Shown here one piece after another: positions 43,864 through 51,047 of a DNA stretch of 64,000 bases. Under the pieces are notes generated by a model. It ran no database searches. It was not told where the DNA came from and saw only the letters and a program-made list of their open reading frames with translations. A program made the translations under genes and the position numbers. Position 1 is the first letter of the stretch. The number at the start of each line of letters is the position of its first letter. Origin of the DNA: Deltaproteobacteria bacterium (GTDB lineage: Bacteria > Desulfobacterota > Desulfuromonadia > Desulfuromonadales > BM103); NCBI GenBank assembly GCA_024636215.1, contig JAGXHL010000045.1, positions 1-64,000 on the forward strand, given 5' to 3'.

Positions 43864-45246
43864 ATGTACCAGAAATCTTTGAAACGGCACGTCATTTTCA
43901 TCTTCATGATTTTGGCAGGTTTTACCTTCGCTGCATGCGGCGGTGGCGGTGGCAGCGATGATGCCCCCACCAGTGGCGATTCTCCGACGACCCCGAGTTT
44001 GCAGTCATCGACGGTAACGGGCGCGCTGACGACAGAGTCGAACACGGTATCCCGGTTCATTGACCTGATCACACCCACATCGGCAATTGCTGTGATTCCG
44101 GCAACCATCTACCTCGATGATTCTTCAAATCCGGTTGTTCCGAATGCCCAGGATCGGTTCACCATCAGCAATGTCGCGAATGGTGATCACTCGCTGTATA
44201 TCCAGATGGGCGACGGGACGGAGATGGAATTCCAATTCCGAATGGCTGCCTCTCGTGGACTGGATTTCGGCACCATGACCCTGGCAAATGGTCAGGTTCA
44301 GACCTTTACCGGTTTCAATGGCTATCATTTCGGTTGGGTCGATGAGAATGGTGATGGCCTCAACGACAACTTTGCGGATGCTGACGGTGACGGGGTCTGT
44401 GATCAGGGGCGTCACTTCGCTGGTTATACCTACCACATGAACCAGGGTTATATCGATGCCGATAACGATGGTCTCAATGACCATTTCATCGATGAGAATG
44501 GTGATGGCATTAACGACCTGAACGGGCGCACCTATGGTTTTGGTTTCGGCTTCATCGATGAAAATGCTGATGGCATCAATGATCGCTTTGTGGATGCCGA
44601 TGGAGATGGCATCTGCGATCTCACCGGCATGCCTTACCAGCATCCTTTTGGCTGGAGTGACGGTGACAACGACGGTGTGAATGACAGGTTCAGGGATGTT
44701 AATGGCGATGGAACTAACGACATCACTGGAACCCCTTATGTGGCGATGCCGGGTTGGTCTGATCTCAATGACGACGGTCTGAATGATTTCTTTGCTGATG
44801 CGGACGGCGATGGGGTGAATGACCTCGGGACGGTCACAACGCCCTATGGCCATGGATATGGCTGGGTGGACGAGAATGGCGATGGCATCAATGACCGCTT
44901 CATCGATGCCGATGGCGATGGTATCAACGATCTCTCAAGCGGTCCTTTCGCCGGACTGAGTTCCGGTTACGGCCACATGGCGGGTTATCAGGATGCTAAC
45001 GGTGATGGGCTTGATGATGTGTTTGGAATGCCCTACCGGCATGGTTTTGGCTGGGTTGATAATGACGGCGATGGTGTCAATGACGTCTTTGCCGACGCCG
45101 ACGGAGATGGTGTTAATGATTATTTCGGCTCTCACTATGACGGAGGCGGTTACCACATGAGCCAGAACTTCACCAGTCCCATGGACACTCAGAACATTAC
45201 CTGGCCAATGGGGCCTGGTGGGGGTGGGATGATGATGAGCTTTTAA
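43864..45246 (+). CDS. Calcium-repeat lipoprotein (type 3 thrombospondin-like loops)
   Basis: A 460-residue exported lipoprotein. The signal peptide ends at FAAC (lipidated C25), followed by a GGGGGSDDAP tether much like that of the 28.7-32.3 kb cytochrome. Residues about 35-150 form a small all-beta-looking domain. From about 155 to 440 there are roughly seven and a half repeats of ~36 residues, each with two loops of the form DENGDGINDRF and DADGDGVND, typical calcium ligands of EF-hand or thrombospondin-3 type; about 15 loops in all. Repeats are separated by aromatic, His- and Gly-rich turns. The C-terminus is Met/Gly-rich. Probable role: calcium-stabilised surface or matrix protein. RBS AAGGAGC; strong terminator downstream. 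Confidence 0.85.
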   Translation: MYQKSLKRHVIFIFMILAGFTFAACGGGGGSDDAPTSGDSPTTPSLQSSTVTGALTTESNTVSRFIDLITPTSAIAVIPATIYLDDSSNPVVPNAQDRFTISNVANGDHSLYIQMGDGTEMEFQFRMAASRGLDFGTMTLANGQVQTFTGFNGYHFGWVDENGDGLNDNFADADGDGVCDQGRHFAGYTYHMNQGYIDADNDGLNDHFIDENGDGINDLNGRTYGFGFGFIDENADGINDRFVDADGDGICDLTGMPYQHPFGWSDGDNDGVNDRFRDVNGDGTNDITGTPYVAMPGWSDLNDDGLNDFFADADGDGVNDLGTVTTPYGHGYGWVDENGDGINDRFIDADGDGINDLSSGPFAGLSSGYGHMAGYQDANGDGLDDVFGMPYRHGFGWVDNDGDGVNDVFADADGDGVNDYFGSHYDGGGYHMSQNFTSPMDTQNITWPMGPGGGGMMMSF

Positions 45247-45253
45247 CAGTAAA

Positions 45254-45279
45254 GCCCTCTCCATGGAGAGGGCTTTTTT
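45254..45279 (+). terminator. Rho-independent terminator of the calcium-repeat lipoprotein gene
   Basis: GCCCTCT pairs with AGAGGGC around CCATGG and is followed by six T residues, eight bases after the stop codon. Confidence 0.93.
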
Positions 45280-45553
45280 ACGCATGTCCTTAATCAAATA
45301 ACTTAAGCGAAATTTGGCTGCGATTATTGTAATCCTTCATTTCGAAGAAGGGGTTTCGGCCATTACTGAACAGTCATAGTCAATCTGTCGCCCGGTCGGC
45401 TTAAAAAGATTGTATCCGACCACCGAACGTCGAGCGGCTGCTTATTTTTCGAGAAAAGGTCGTTTGGGACCATTGAGTAATTTCATCTTCAATGCTGACA
45501 TTTGACCCATTTAAGGACTATATTTAGTCATGCTTGAGAAAGAGGTGTGCACC
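45280..45553. other. Intergenic gap upstream of a toxin-antitoxin operon
   Basis: No gene. Must hold the promoter of the first toxin-antitoxin operon; no confident -35/-10 pair was found. An ATG at 45530 is in frame with the antitoxin but has a poorly spaced ribosome site. Confidence 0.35.
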
Positions 45554-45814
45554 ATGAAACTTTCCAGTCAGATCAAGCCGATAAGCTACCTGAAGGCTCA
45601 TGCCGCCGAAATTGTGCGGAATCTTGGCGAGCAACGGGAACCGCTCGTCATCACCCAGAACGGCGAAGCCAAGGTTGTCATGCAGGACATCGGAAGTTAT
45701 GAACAGACCCAGGAGACAATGGCGCTTTTGAAAATCCTGGCGCTTGGTAACCGACAGATCGAGGAAGGCAAGGTTCAGGCTGCGGCGGACGTGCTCAAAC
45801 GCCTCCGCGAGTGA
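45554..45814 (+). CDS. Type II antitoxin, Phd/YefM family
   Basis: An 86-residue antitoxin. The Phd/YefM N-terminal DNA-binding domain is recognisable: IKPISYLKAHAAEIVRNLGE, then PLVITQNGEAKVVMQDIGSYE. The C-terminal helix (ALGNRQIEEGKVQAAADVLKRL) should bind and neutralise the toxin. ATG 45554 has GAGG eight bases before it. Its stop codon overlaps a GTG in the toxin frame, so the two are coupled. Such proteins normally repress their own promoter. Confidence 0.9.
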   Translation: MKLSSQIKPISYLKAHAAEIVRNLGEQREPLVITQNGEAKVVMQDIGSYEQTQETMALLKILALGNRQIEEGKVQAAADVLKRLRE

Positions 45815-45828
45815 CGGCAGGCCCGCTG

Positions 45829-46158
45829 ATGCCGTTTACTGTACTTTTGACCAATGACGCAGCACGTGGCCTTGACGAGCTTTACGAATATATCTCCCTG
45901 CACGATACACCAGAGAATGCGAAGTATGTTCTGGACACGACGATAGAATCAACCTTCACCAGCCTTTCCGGCTCTCCTGAGAGAGGTGCTTATCCTAAGG
46001 AATTGTTGGCACTCGGAACTCGCGAATACCGTGAGATTTTCTTCAAGCACTACCGCATCATATACAGAGTTGTGAGCAAGAACGTCTATGTTTTTCTGGT
46101 TGTCGATGGCCGCCGCGACATGCAATCACTTTTGCAACGGCGGTTGTTAGAAGCGTAG
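45829..46158 (+). CDS. Type II toxin, RelE/ParE family
   Basis: A 109-residue toxin of the RelE/ParE fold. Family features include the N-terminal FTVLLTNDAARGLDELYEYI, the central PERGAYPKELLALG and the strand pair YREIFFKHYRIIYRVV followed by VYVFLVVDGRRDM. It should inhibit translation or gyrase; the exact target is not predicted. ATG 45829 is preferred, but a GTG at 45811 that overlaps the antitoxin stop could start a protein six residues longer. It is on the plus strand, unlike the other toxin operons here. Confidence 0.88.
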   Translation: MPFTVLLTNDAARGLDELYEYISLHDTPENAKYVLDTTIESTFTSLSGSPERGAYPKELLALGTREYREIFFKHYRIIYRVVSKNVYVFLVVDGRRDMQSLLQRRLLEA

Positions 46159-46255
46159 AGAGAAAAGGACAAATCTCGCATACCTGGGCAACGACAAAAG
46201 ACCCCGGTCCAGAGATCGAGGATTTTCCGTGCTTGAGATGTAGTAACTTGTGCCG

Positions 46256-46411
46256 CTAAAGGTGACGCTCAAAATCCATTCTCTGGTGCAATATCCTTAC
46301 AACGTCGATTCCATCATCGGTTACTTTGAAGAAGATAACGTGAGAACCGGACCTGGATTTTCGGTAACCCCTTCTCACGTCACCAATGTCTACGGACTTT
46401 GTGTAGTCACT
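46256..46411 (-). pseudogene. ParE-type toxin remnant (C-terminal half)
   Basis: The minus strand encodes DYTKSVDIGDVRRGYRKSRS, then GSHVIFFKV and VVRILHQRMDFERHL, nearly the same as the second half of the intact toxin at 49826-50119. The first half is missing and no antitoxin lies upstream; instead a repeat follows at 46449. The gene has been cut by a deletion or by repeat insertion. Confidence 0.85.
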
Positions 46412-46448
46412 GGTTGCGTGTCCCATGGTATCCCCCTGTTTCTCACTC

Positions 46449-46560
46449 ACCAAGCAACTGACACACTCGGTAAATTACACCGATTAATTGAAAACGATTC
46501 AAGCTGTCTCATAAGTTATGTCAGCGGCTAATGAGAGACGAGATCAGCCTCTGTGAACAA
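46449..46560 (+). repeat. Partial copy of the ~190-bp accessory-region repeat
   Basis: Shares GCAACTGACACACTCGG at its left end and AAGTTATGTCAGCGGCTAAT with a GAGAG tail at its right end with the copies at 47383 and 53364, but lacks their hairpin half. Another CTGACACAC motif follows at about 46580 and again at 46608. Confidence 0.7.
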
Positions 46561-46628
46561 TTCTTATAAATGCTGGTCCTGACACACCCGATTTTGCGTT
46601 TCATGGGCGTCCGACTGACACACTCTCT

Positions 46629-46928
46629 CTATGGCAATCGCATCAACCTTTCAGACCGCCATACTCGAACAACACTTATTTTCTCTTTGTAACGTCGATA
46701 AACAATTCGAAAGGGAGGATGAATTAACTCTCGCAGTTGAGGAGTGTTGAACTCAGGAACCATCCGTCCTCGATCAGGATGCATGGCCAGTTCTTCAACC
46801 GAAGAGATTATTTCTTTAATAAATCTTTCTCCGCCCTCTGGGACTTCTTGTTCCTGATAATATTCCCGAATAGCCTCTAAGTCTTGAACTACGGATTCGG
46901 CAAGAGTGATAATAATTTGGGCGGTCAT
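46629..46928 (-). CDS. Type II toxin, RelE/ParE family
   Basis: A 99-residue toxin. Family features: helix pair AESVVQDLEAIREYYQEQ, the PDRGRMVPEF turn, and the C-terminal LRELIHPPFRIVYRR with the VVRVWRSERLM strand. It follows its antitoxin gene by two bases on the same strand. A relic of a close relative is at 42516-42635. Confidence 0.92.
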   Translation of the reverse strand: MTAQIIITLAESVVQDLEAIREYYQEQEVPEGGERFIKEIISSVEELAMHPDRGRMVPEFNTPQLRELIHPPFRIVYRRYKEKISVVRVWRSERLMRLP

Positions 46929-46930
46929 AT

Positions 46931-47200
46931 CTACTTCAGACCCAAACGTGCTTTTGCAGCATCAAGGCTGATCTCACTTTTGTTGTCCAGATCATTAAGG
47001 CCTTCCACTACGGCCCGCATAAAAGCTTTCTCTTCTTCAGCTTGCTCAAAGTCATCAAGAGATTGCACAACAGCAACGCCTCGGCCACGATTGGTCAACA
47101 AAACTGGTCGATGAGATTCATTAGTACGTTTAACAACCTTCCCTGGGTTTACCTTCATATCGGTCAAAGGGACAATGTCTTCAGAAAATTTCACATTCAT
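46931..47200 (-). CDS. Type II antitoxin, Phd/YefM family
   Basis: An 89-residue antitoxin with the Phd/YefM core (EDIVPLTDMKVNPGKVVKRT, then RPVLLTNRGRGVAVVQSLDD) and a helical C-terminus (LNDLDNKSEISLDAAKARLG) that should wrap the toxin. AGGAGG lies before the ATG. A very good sigma-70 promoter is upstream (47223-47251). Confidence 0.93.
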   Translation of the reverse strand: MNVKFSEDIVPLTDMKVNPGKVVKRTNESHRPVLLTNRGRGVAVVQSLDDFEQAEEEKAFMRAVVEGLNDLDNKSEISLDAAKARLGLK

Positions 47201-47222
47201 ACTCGCACCTCCTTATGACCAA

Positions 47223-47251
47223 TTAATAGCACCCATCAAGAGACCTGTCAA
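47223..47251 (-). promoter_or_regulatory. Sigma-70 promoter of the phd/relE-type operon
   Basis: On the minus strand TTGACA (47246-47251) and TATTAA (47223-47228) are spaced by exactly 17 bases, 22 bases before the antitoxin start. Confidence 0.8.
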
Positions 47252-47382
47252 CAGCACCACTCAAAGGGTCTTTTGGTTTTTCGACTCGCTAGTTGATTAG
47301 GCTTGAGGTATTAACGACCCTTTGTGTCAGAGCCTCGTCGCTGACAGACAGCACAAAAAAAGGAAAAGCCACCCGCAGTCGT

Positions 47383-47575
47383 GCAGATGGCTTGTAGTTA
47401 TCAGTCATATTCCCCCTAAATTCTTATACCCCAAACAACTGATACACTTGGCAATTTACAGCAAATCGGCTGAATCGTCAAAAATCACCACGATTCTCAG
47501 AAGTTATGTCAGCCGCTAATGAAAGCTGAATCTAGTAGTTTTGCAAGATTCTCGAATACCCGGACCTACAAGAAA
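47383..47575 (+). repeat. Full copy of the ~190-bp accessory-region repeat
   Basis: Starts with a hairpin (AAAGCCACCCGCAG to CAGATGGCTTGT), then CCCCCTAAATTCTTA, AACAACTGATACACTTGGCA, and ends with AGAAGTTATGTCAGC, GCTAATGAAAGC and a tail to about 47575. Aligns along its whole length with 53364-53555. No gene lies in 47201-47656 otherwise. Confidence 0.8.
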
Positions 47576-47656
47576 ATGTCCACTATGAAACGATCCACGA
47601 CGCCATCATCTTGTGGTCTTAAATTCCTCAATCCTTAACACTCCCGTTTTAGTCTG

Positions 47657-48136
47657 TTACTTGCGGATACCAATGATTCGTCCGATGTTGTCGGGAGGCT
47701 TCAAGTGTGATTGCTGTTCCGACAATATTTTAATTTTCTTCATTACCTCGACTGGAAAGGACGCTGATTTACGTTCATTCAAGTCTACGCACATGCTTAT
47801 CTGTTCAAGTGTGGAAGCAAGGTATCCGCGATTTCCCTTCACATACATTTCAGAATAAAGATGCATGCGTTTGTGGTCATAATCCACAAGTTGCATTCGG
47901 ATCTCCACTTCTTGGCCAAGAGAGACCTCTTTATCGTAGGTGATATGGCTTTCCAGTGCCATCGTTGATATTCCAGTTGTCTTTGCTCGTTCCCCTCCCA
48001 GACCAAGAGAGCGAAGCAATTCCTCGAAAGCACGATCATAAATGACGACGTAATAAGCGACATTCATATGATTGTTGTAATCCAACCATTCAGGCTTTAT
48101 CTCAGTTGCATAAATAACAGGAGGGGTATTATTCAT
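47657..48136 (-). CDS. 4HBT-fold acyl-CoA thioesterase-like protein
   Basis: A 159-residue hot-dog-fold protein. The N-terminal PEWLDYNNHMNVAYYVVIYDRAF carries the conserved Asp-Asn-His-Met region of the thioesterase family that also occurs fused to carnitine dehydrogenases, and DKEVSLGQEVEIRMQLVDYDHKRMHLYSEM matches its second half. It probably hydrolyses an acyl-CoA; the substrate is unknown. RBS GAGG is seven bases upstream. It is a metabolic gene standing alone among toxin-antitoxin loci. Confidence 0.87.
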   Translation of the reverse strand: MNNTPPVIYATEIKPEWLDYNNHMNVAYYVVIYDRAFEELLRSLGLGGERAKTTGISTMALESHITYDKEVSLGQEVEIRMQLVDYDHKRMHLYSEMYVKGNRGYLASTLEQISMCVDLNERKSASFPVEVMKKIKILSEQQSHLKPPDNIGRIIGIRK

Positions 48137-48187
48137 CTTAGTCCTCTTATATTGTTTTGAGTCTTTCCGAATACAGGTGTCTGGGCA

Positions 48188-48341
48188 TTAAATACATAGC
48201 GACTCACACGGCACCCCATCATTATAACCATCCAAAGAACTCAATCCACACTCTTTTTGATAAAACTTGGCCTCTGCACAACTGGTTATCTCTTTGCAGT
48301 ATTGCTTACTGCCACAGGTGAAGCCTCTACCCGTTGCGAGT
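48188..48341 (-). pseudogene. Excalibur-domain protein C-terminal remnant
   Basis: The minus strand encodes GRGFTCGSKQYCKEITSCAE, then AKFYQKECGLSSLDGYNDGV and PCESLC, ending at 48188. This is the cysteine-rich Excalibur-like calcium-binding domain often found at the end of nucleases and small surface proteins. A stop codon lies just upstream in frame and no start is present, so only the tail survives. Confidence 0.75.
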
Positions 48342-48451
48342 CGTTAAATGGTGCGATGCCTATTTCTCCCATGATTTACGGGCTATTGCGACTCGGTGAC
48401 TGCCCAACGTTGGGACACCAGCAACTTAAAACCTGCCCTCGCAAACATAAA

Positions 48452-48608
48452 CATTGAGTACGTCTTCAGTCCAAGCGTATCCCTCTTGGCGGTTGATCCC
48501 GGTAAATCTGCTGCAGTTTCACCTCGGCGTCCGCTATAACCTTATGGATGGCGGTGGCGAGATCCTTTGCCTGTTTCCTGGCAGCAGGTTGTCCTGGTCC
48601 TGAATGGT
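48452..48608 (+). repeat. Duplicated 3' part of the tRNA-flanking small gene
   Basis: Nearly identical, in the same orientation, to 59908-60059, which is the 3' two-thirds of a 57-codon gene. Here it is joined at 48608/48609 to an inverted copy of the sequence that normally precedes it. See the finding on the tRNA-Asn duplication. Confidence 0.9.
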
Positions 48609-48803
48609 CCCGCTTGTCGCTGGTTCGAGCCCAGCAGGCGGAGCCAAACCGAAAGGCCCCATGAGCAATCGTGGGGCCTTTTATTTTCTGTTCAGATTCT
48701 GTTCAGATCGACATCAATCAGGTAAGTTCAAAAGCTTGCCGATTTAACAAAACCTGTAGCTATCGAGGAAAAAGCATGAACGAGTACAAACTGACCGTCA
48801 CTA
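48609..48803 (+). repeat. Inverted copy of tRNA-Asn 3' end, its terminator and the start of the small gene
   Basis: Matches the reverse complement of 60060-60243. 48609-48646 are the last 38 bases of tRNA-Asn including CCA; 48652-48681 is its terminator hairpin; 48777-48803 holds the ATG and first codons of the small gene. The copy is not a working tRNA since the 5' half is missing. Confidence 0.9.
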
Positions 48804-49104
48804 TTGTAGATCTATAAGAATATGTAGGCATGAGTTGCGACAGCATTAATAAGAATCCCCCGGTTGGCTTTCCGGAAATACTTTTAATCGTGATTTATGA
48901 GAAGAAATAGAGTGTGTCAGTGGCCTTAGATAATATAAGAATTGTTGCTGACATAACTTGTAAGAATTTTTCAGCGCAGTGTGTCAAGAGCGAGGTTTTT
49001 AAGAATTTTGCGGAGCTGCGAATCCAGGTTGCAGGGAGAACTGTTAACGCGAGAGTCATTGTTTCAGGAACGAGGTCTTGAGACGCCCCTTACGCCGCAT
49101 TGGA
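48804..49104 (-). repeat. Gap with a reversed partial copy of the accessory-region repeat
   Basis: On the minus strand, the stretch from about 49000 to 48913 reads TTGACACACTG, AAGTTATGTCAGC, AACAATTCTTAT and CACTGACACACTC. That is the right half of the repeat family at 46449. No gene was seen in the rest. Confidence 0.5.
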
Positions 49105-49422
49105 TTAGTTTGAGCTGGATTGTTCTCCTGAGAATTGCAATTCCACATCCATAGATTCGTGAAGGACGCGGACGATCTCAATCTGCTTTTCCGATTTACT
49201 GCGATAGTAAACAATGTGGCTACCGGTAGGGAATTTATAGTAGCCAGGCTTTATCTCGTCGCAAGGTCTTCCCATGGCAGCGTTATCGCCAAGTTGTTGA
49301 AAACAGCTATCCAACGATTTCAAATAAATATTTCGCTGCTCTTTTCCCCATCGTTTTTGAGTGAAGCGAGCTATTTTCTTTAAATCGTCCTTGGCTTTTT
49401 CAGTAAGAGAGAACTGTGGCAT
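49105..49422 (-). CDS. parE: Type II toxin, ParE family
   Basis: A 105-residue ParE toxin. Features: PQFSLTEKAKDDLKKIARFT with the WGKEQRNIYLKSLDSCF helix, DEIKPGYYKFPTGSHIVYYR, then IEIVRVLHESMDVELQF. ParE proteins poison DNA gyrase. ATG 49422 shares one base with the antitoxin stop (TGATG), a classic coupled pair. Confidence 0.93.
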   Translation of the reverse strand: MPQFSLTEKAKDDLKKIARFTQKRWGKEQRNIYLKSLDSCFQQLGDNAAMGRPCDEIKPGYYKFPTGSHIVYYRSKSEKQIEIVRVLHESMDVELQFSGEQSSSN

Positions 49423-49664
49423 CACGTCAGGTCTTCCGCATCCAGCTCACGGATCAAGCCTTCAAGTGAGTAATCAGCAGGTCCGCTGTTTTCGCCTTCT
49501 TCAAGTGCCTTACGCAGACAACGAAGTTTGGTTTCTCTTTCTTCGAGAAGACGAAGTCCAGCCCGCACGGCTTCACTAACTGAACCATAGTGTCCAGTGG
49601 CAACCTGCTGGCTAACGAATTCCTCAAAATGTGGCCCAAGTGTTACGCTTGTATTTTTTGGCAT
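49422..49664 (-). CDS. parD: Type II antitoxin, ParD (CC2985) family
   Basis: An 80-residue ribbon-helix-helix antitoxin: NTSVTLGPHFEEFVSQQVAT then YGSVSEAVRAGLRLLEERE is the DNA-binding part and EEGENSGPADYSLEGLIREL the toxin-binding tail. GGAGG stands six bases before the ATG. Confidence 0.95.
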   Translation of the reverse strand: MPKNTSVTLGPHFEEFVSQQVATGHYGSVSEAVRAGLRLLEERETKLRCLRKALEEGENSGPADYSLEGLIRELDAEDLT

Positions 49665-49687
49665 AATATACCTCCGCCGCTGTAGAT

Positions 49688-49704
49688 ATATTATTGTTTA
49701 ATAT
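49688..49704 (-). promoter_or_regulatory. Possible ParD operator
   Basis: An ATATTA-TTGTT-TAATAT palindrome lies 24 bases upstream of the parD start, in an AT-rich promoter region. Autoregulation by the antitoxin at such a site is usual. Confidence 0.45.
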
Positions 49705-49825
49705 TTACGGGTATCAATCAAGGAGATTTTTCTTTTGAGAAGCTCGGAAACACATGTCTCACCACCTCGATGCTGACACGCTCGAAATCATGACTCAGGG
49801 GCGTGCAACTGACACAATCAAATAA

Positions 49826-50119
49826 TTAAAAATGCCTGTCAAAATCCATTTTCTGGTGCAATATTCTTACTACGTCAATGACACCATCTCTGGTCATTTT
49901 AAAGAAAATGGCATGAGAGCCTGATCTCACTTTCTTATATCCTTTTCTCACATCACCAACATCAACAGCTTTTGTGAGATCAAGGGTCTGCTCTTGTATT
50001 ACGGCCCATAGTTCACGCACGTACTTTTCGGCTTGCTCAACACCCCATTCAGAATAGGTGTAATCCCAAATATCGGAAAGGTCTGCTTTTGTTTTGGGTG
50101 ATAAAATGACTCCACTCAT
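49826..50119 (-). CDS. parE: Type II toxin, ParE family
   Basis: A 97-residue ParE toxin: GVILSPKTKADLSDIWDYTY, SEWGVEQAEKYVRELWAVIQ, VGDVRKGYKKVRSGSHAIFF and a VVRILHQKMDFDRHF end. ATG 50119 overlaps the antitoxin stop by four bases. Two relics of relatives are in the window, at 46256-46411 and 59752-59846. Confidence 0.94.
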   Translation of the reverse strand: MSGVILSPKTKADLSDIWDYTYSEWGVEQAEKYVRELWAVIQEQTLDLTKAVDVGDVRKGYKKVRSGSHAIFFKMTRDGVIDVVRILHQKMDFDRHF

Positions 50120-50349
50120 AAGGATAGGGACTTTTTCTTGTCAGCAATGAAAGCTTCGAGATCCAATCCAGTAGATGGCCCAGAGTTTTCTCCTTCGATT
50201 AACGCCTGTCGCAATTGTTCAAGTTTTATGTGGTCTCTTCTAATCAAGTCTCGGATGTAGTCCGAAGAGTTAGAGTACCTCCCGGAGTGAACGCATTCTT
50301 CAACCCAGGTCTTCATTTGCTCCGGTAGGGATATGTTCATTGTGGCCAT
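50116..50349 (-). CDS. parD: Type II antitoxin, ParD family
   Basis: A 77-residue ribbon-helix-helix antitoxin: ATMNISLPEQMKTWVEECV, then GRYSNSSDYIRDLIRRD and LIEGENSGPSTGLDLEAFIA. ATG 50349 was chosen with GGAG before it; the upstream frame extension covers the operator repeats. Confidence 0.94.
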   Translation of the reverse strand: MATMNISLPEQMKTWVEECVHSGRYSNSSDYIRDLIRRDHIKLEQLRQALIEGENSGPSTGLDLEAFIADKKKSLSL

Positions 50350-50390
50350 AGCTATCTCCTTTCTATTCAGGCTCCAGAAGTATCGTATGG

Positions 50391-50420
50391 CAATCTTTGC
50401 CAATTGTCAATCTTTGCCAA
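50391..50420 (-). promoter_or_regulatory. Two 13-bp direct repeats, likely ParD operator
   Basis: CAATCTTTGCCAA occurs at 50391-50403 and again at 50408-50420, a 17-base period, upstream of parD. Ribbon-helix-helix antitoxins often bind paired sites of this kind. Confidence 0.65.
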
Positions 50421-50544
50421 CATACTTCGGCGCTGGAACTGTCTCAATCACCTCGGCCATGAAACACGCCCTGGAGTGATTCAGAGGCGTGCAACTGACA
50501 CAATCCTCTATTTTTTCCCGCTCCGTAAAGGATAATTTGTTTGA

Positions 50545-51047
50545 TCAAAAGTAATTACTAAAATAACGAATCAATTTGACAGAACACCCTTCGAACAATA
50601 CAAAATCAAACAAGAAAATCACAGATATTACAGCCACGAATTTCGCTTGAGTTTTGATTCCTTCTCTAAACGTGCTTTGTGAAAATCCAACCACAGCAGA
50701 TGAGGAACAAGTGGCTATGGCATATGCAGTAATGGCAATAAATGCTGAGCCTTCAGAAGCTAAAGGAAGCACTGATAGAAAAAGTGCTATGACGCACAGC
50801 AATATAAAGCCCCAGAAGGGTAATCTCGGATCGGAAATTCCTTCTTATAAAACTGCCCAACTAAAAGAAAGGGTAGGCTCGCCCCATATATTAATGTTGC
50901 TCCGAGCCATTTAAATTCCTCAGGTGAAGGGCCCACACATCCATATGAAAGCAAAACAGGAATAAGAATAGGCCATCGCCAACGTCTGAAAGTATTAATT
51001 GGCTTCACACAACAACTCCTCATAACCTCCACCTTCGCCAGTGGCAT
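50545..51047 (-). pseudogene. Membrane protein gene split by a frameshift
   Basis: Two overlapping frames on the minus strand together look like one ~165-residue protein with about five hydrophobic segments. The first (51047 down to 50787) ends in FLLVGQFYKKEFPI then loses hydrophobic character; the second begins with RLPFWGFILLCVIALFLSVL in another frame and runs to 50545. The shift lies near 50815-50835. It starts right after the HEAT-protein stop (TAAATG), so both probably form an operon. I do not recognise the family. Either the gene is broken or a base is wrong in the assembly. Confidence 0.6.

Noticed and set aside
44125..44853. Minus-strand open frame opposite the calcium-repeat lipoprotein
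   Set aside because: Shadow of the repetitive coding strand.
48257..48457. Plus-strand frame of 66 codons
   Set aside because: Runs antisense over the Excalibur relic and has no recognisable sequence.
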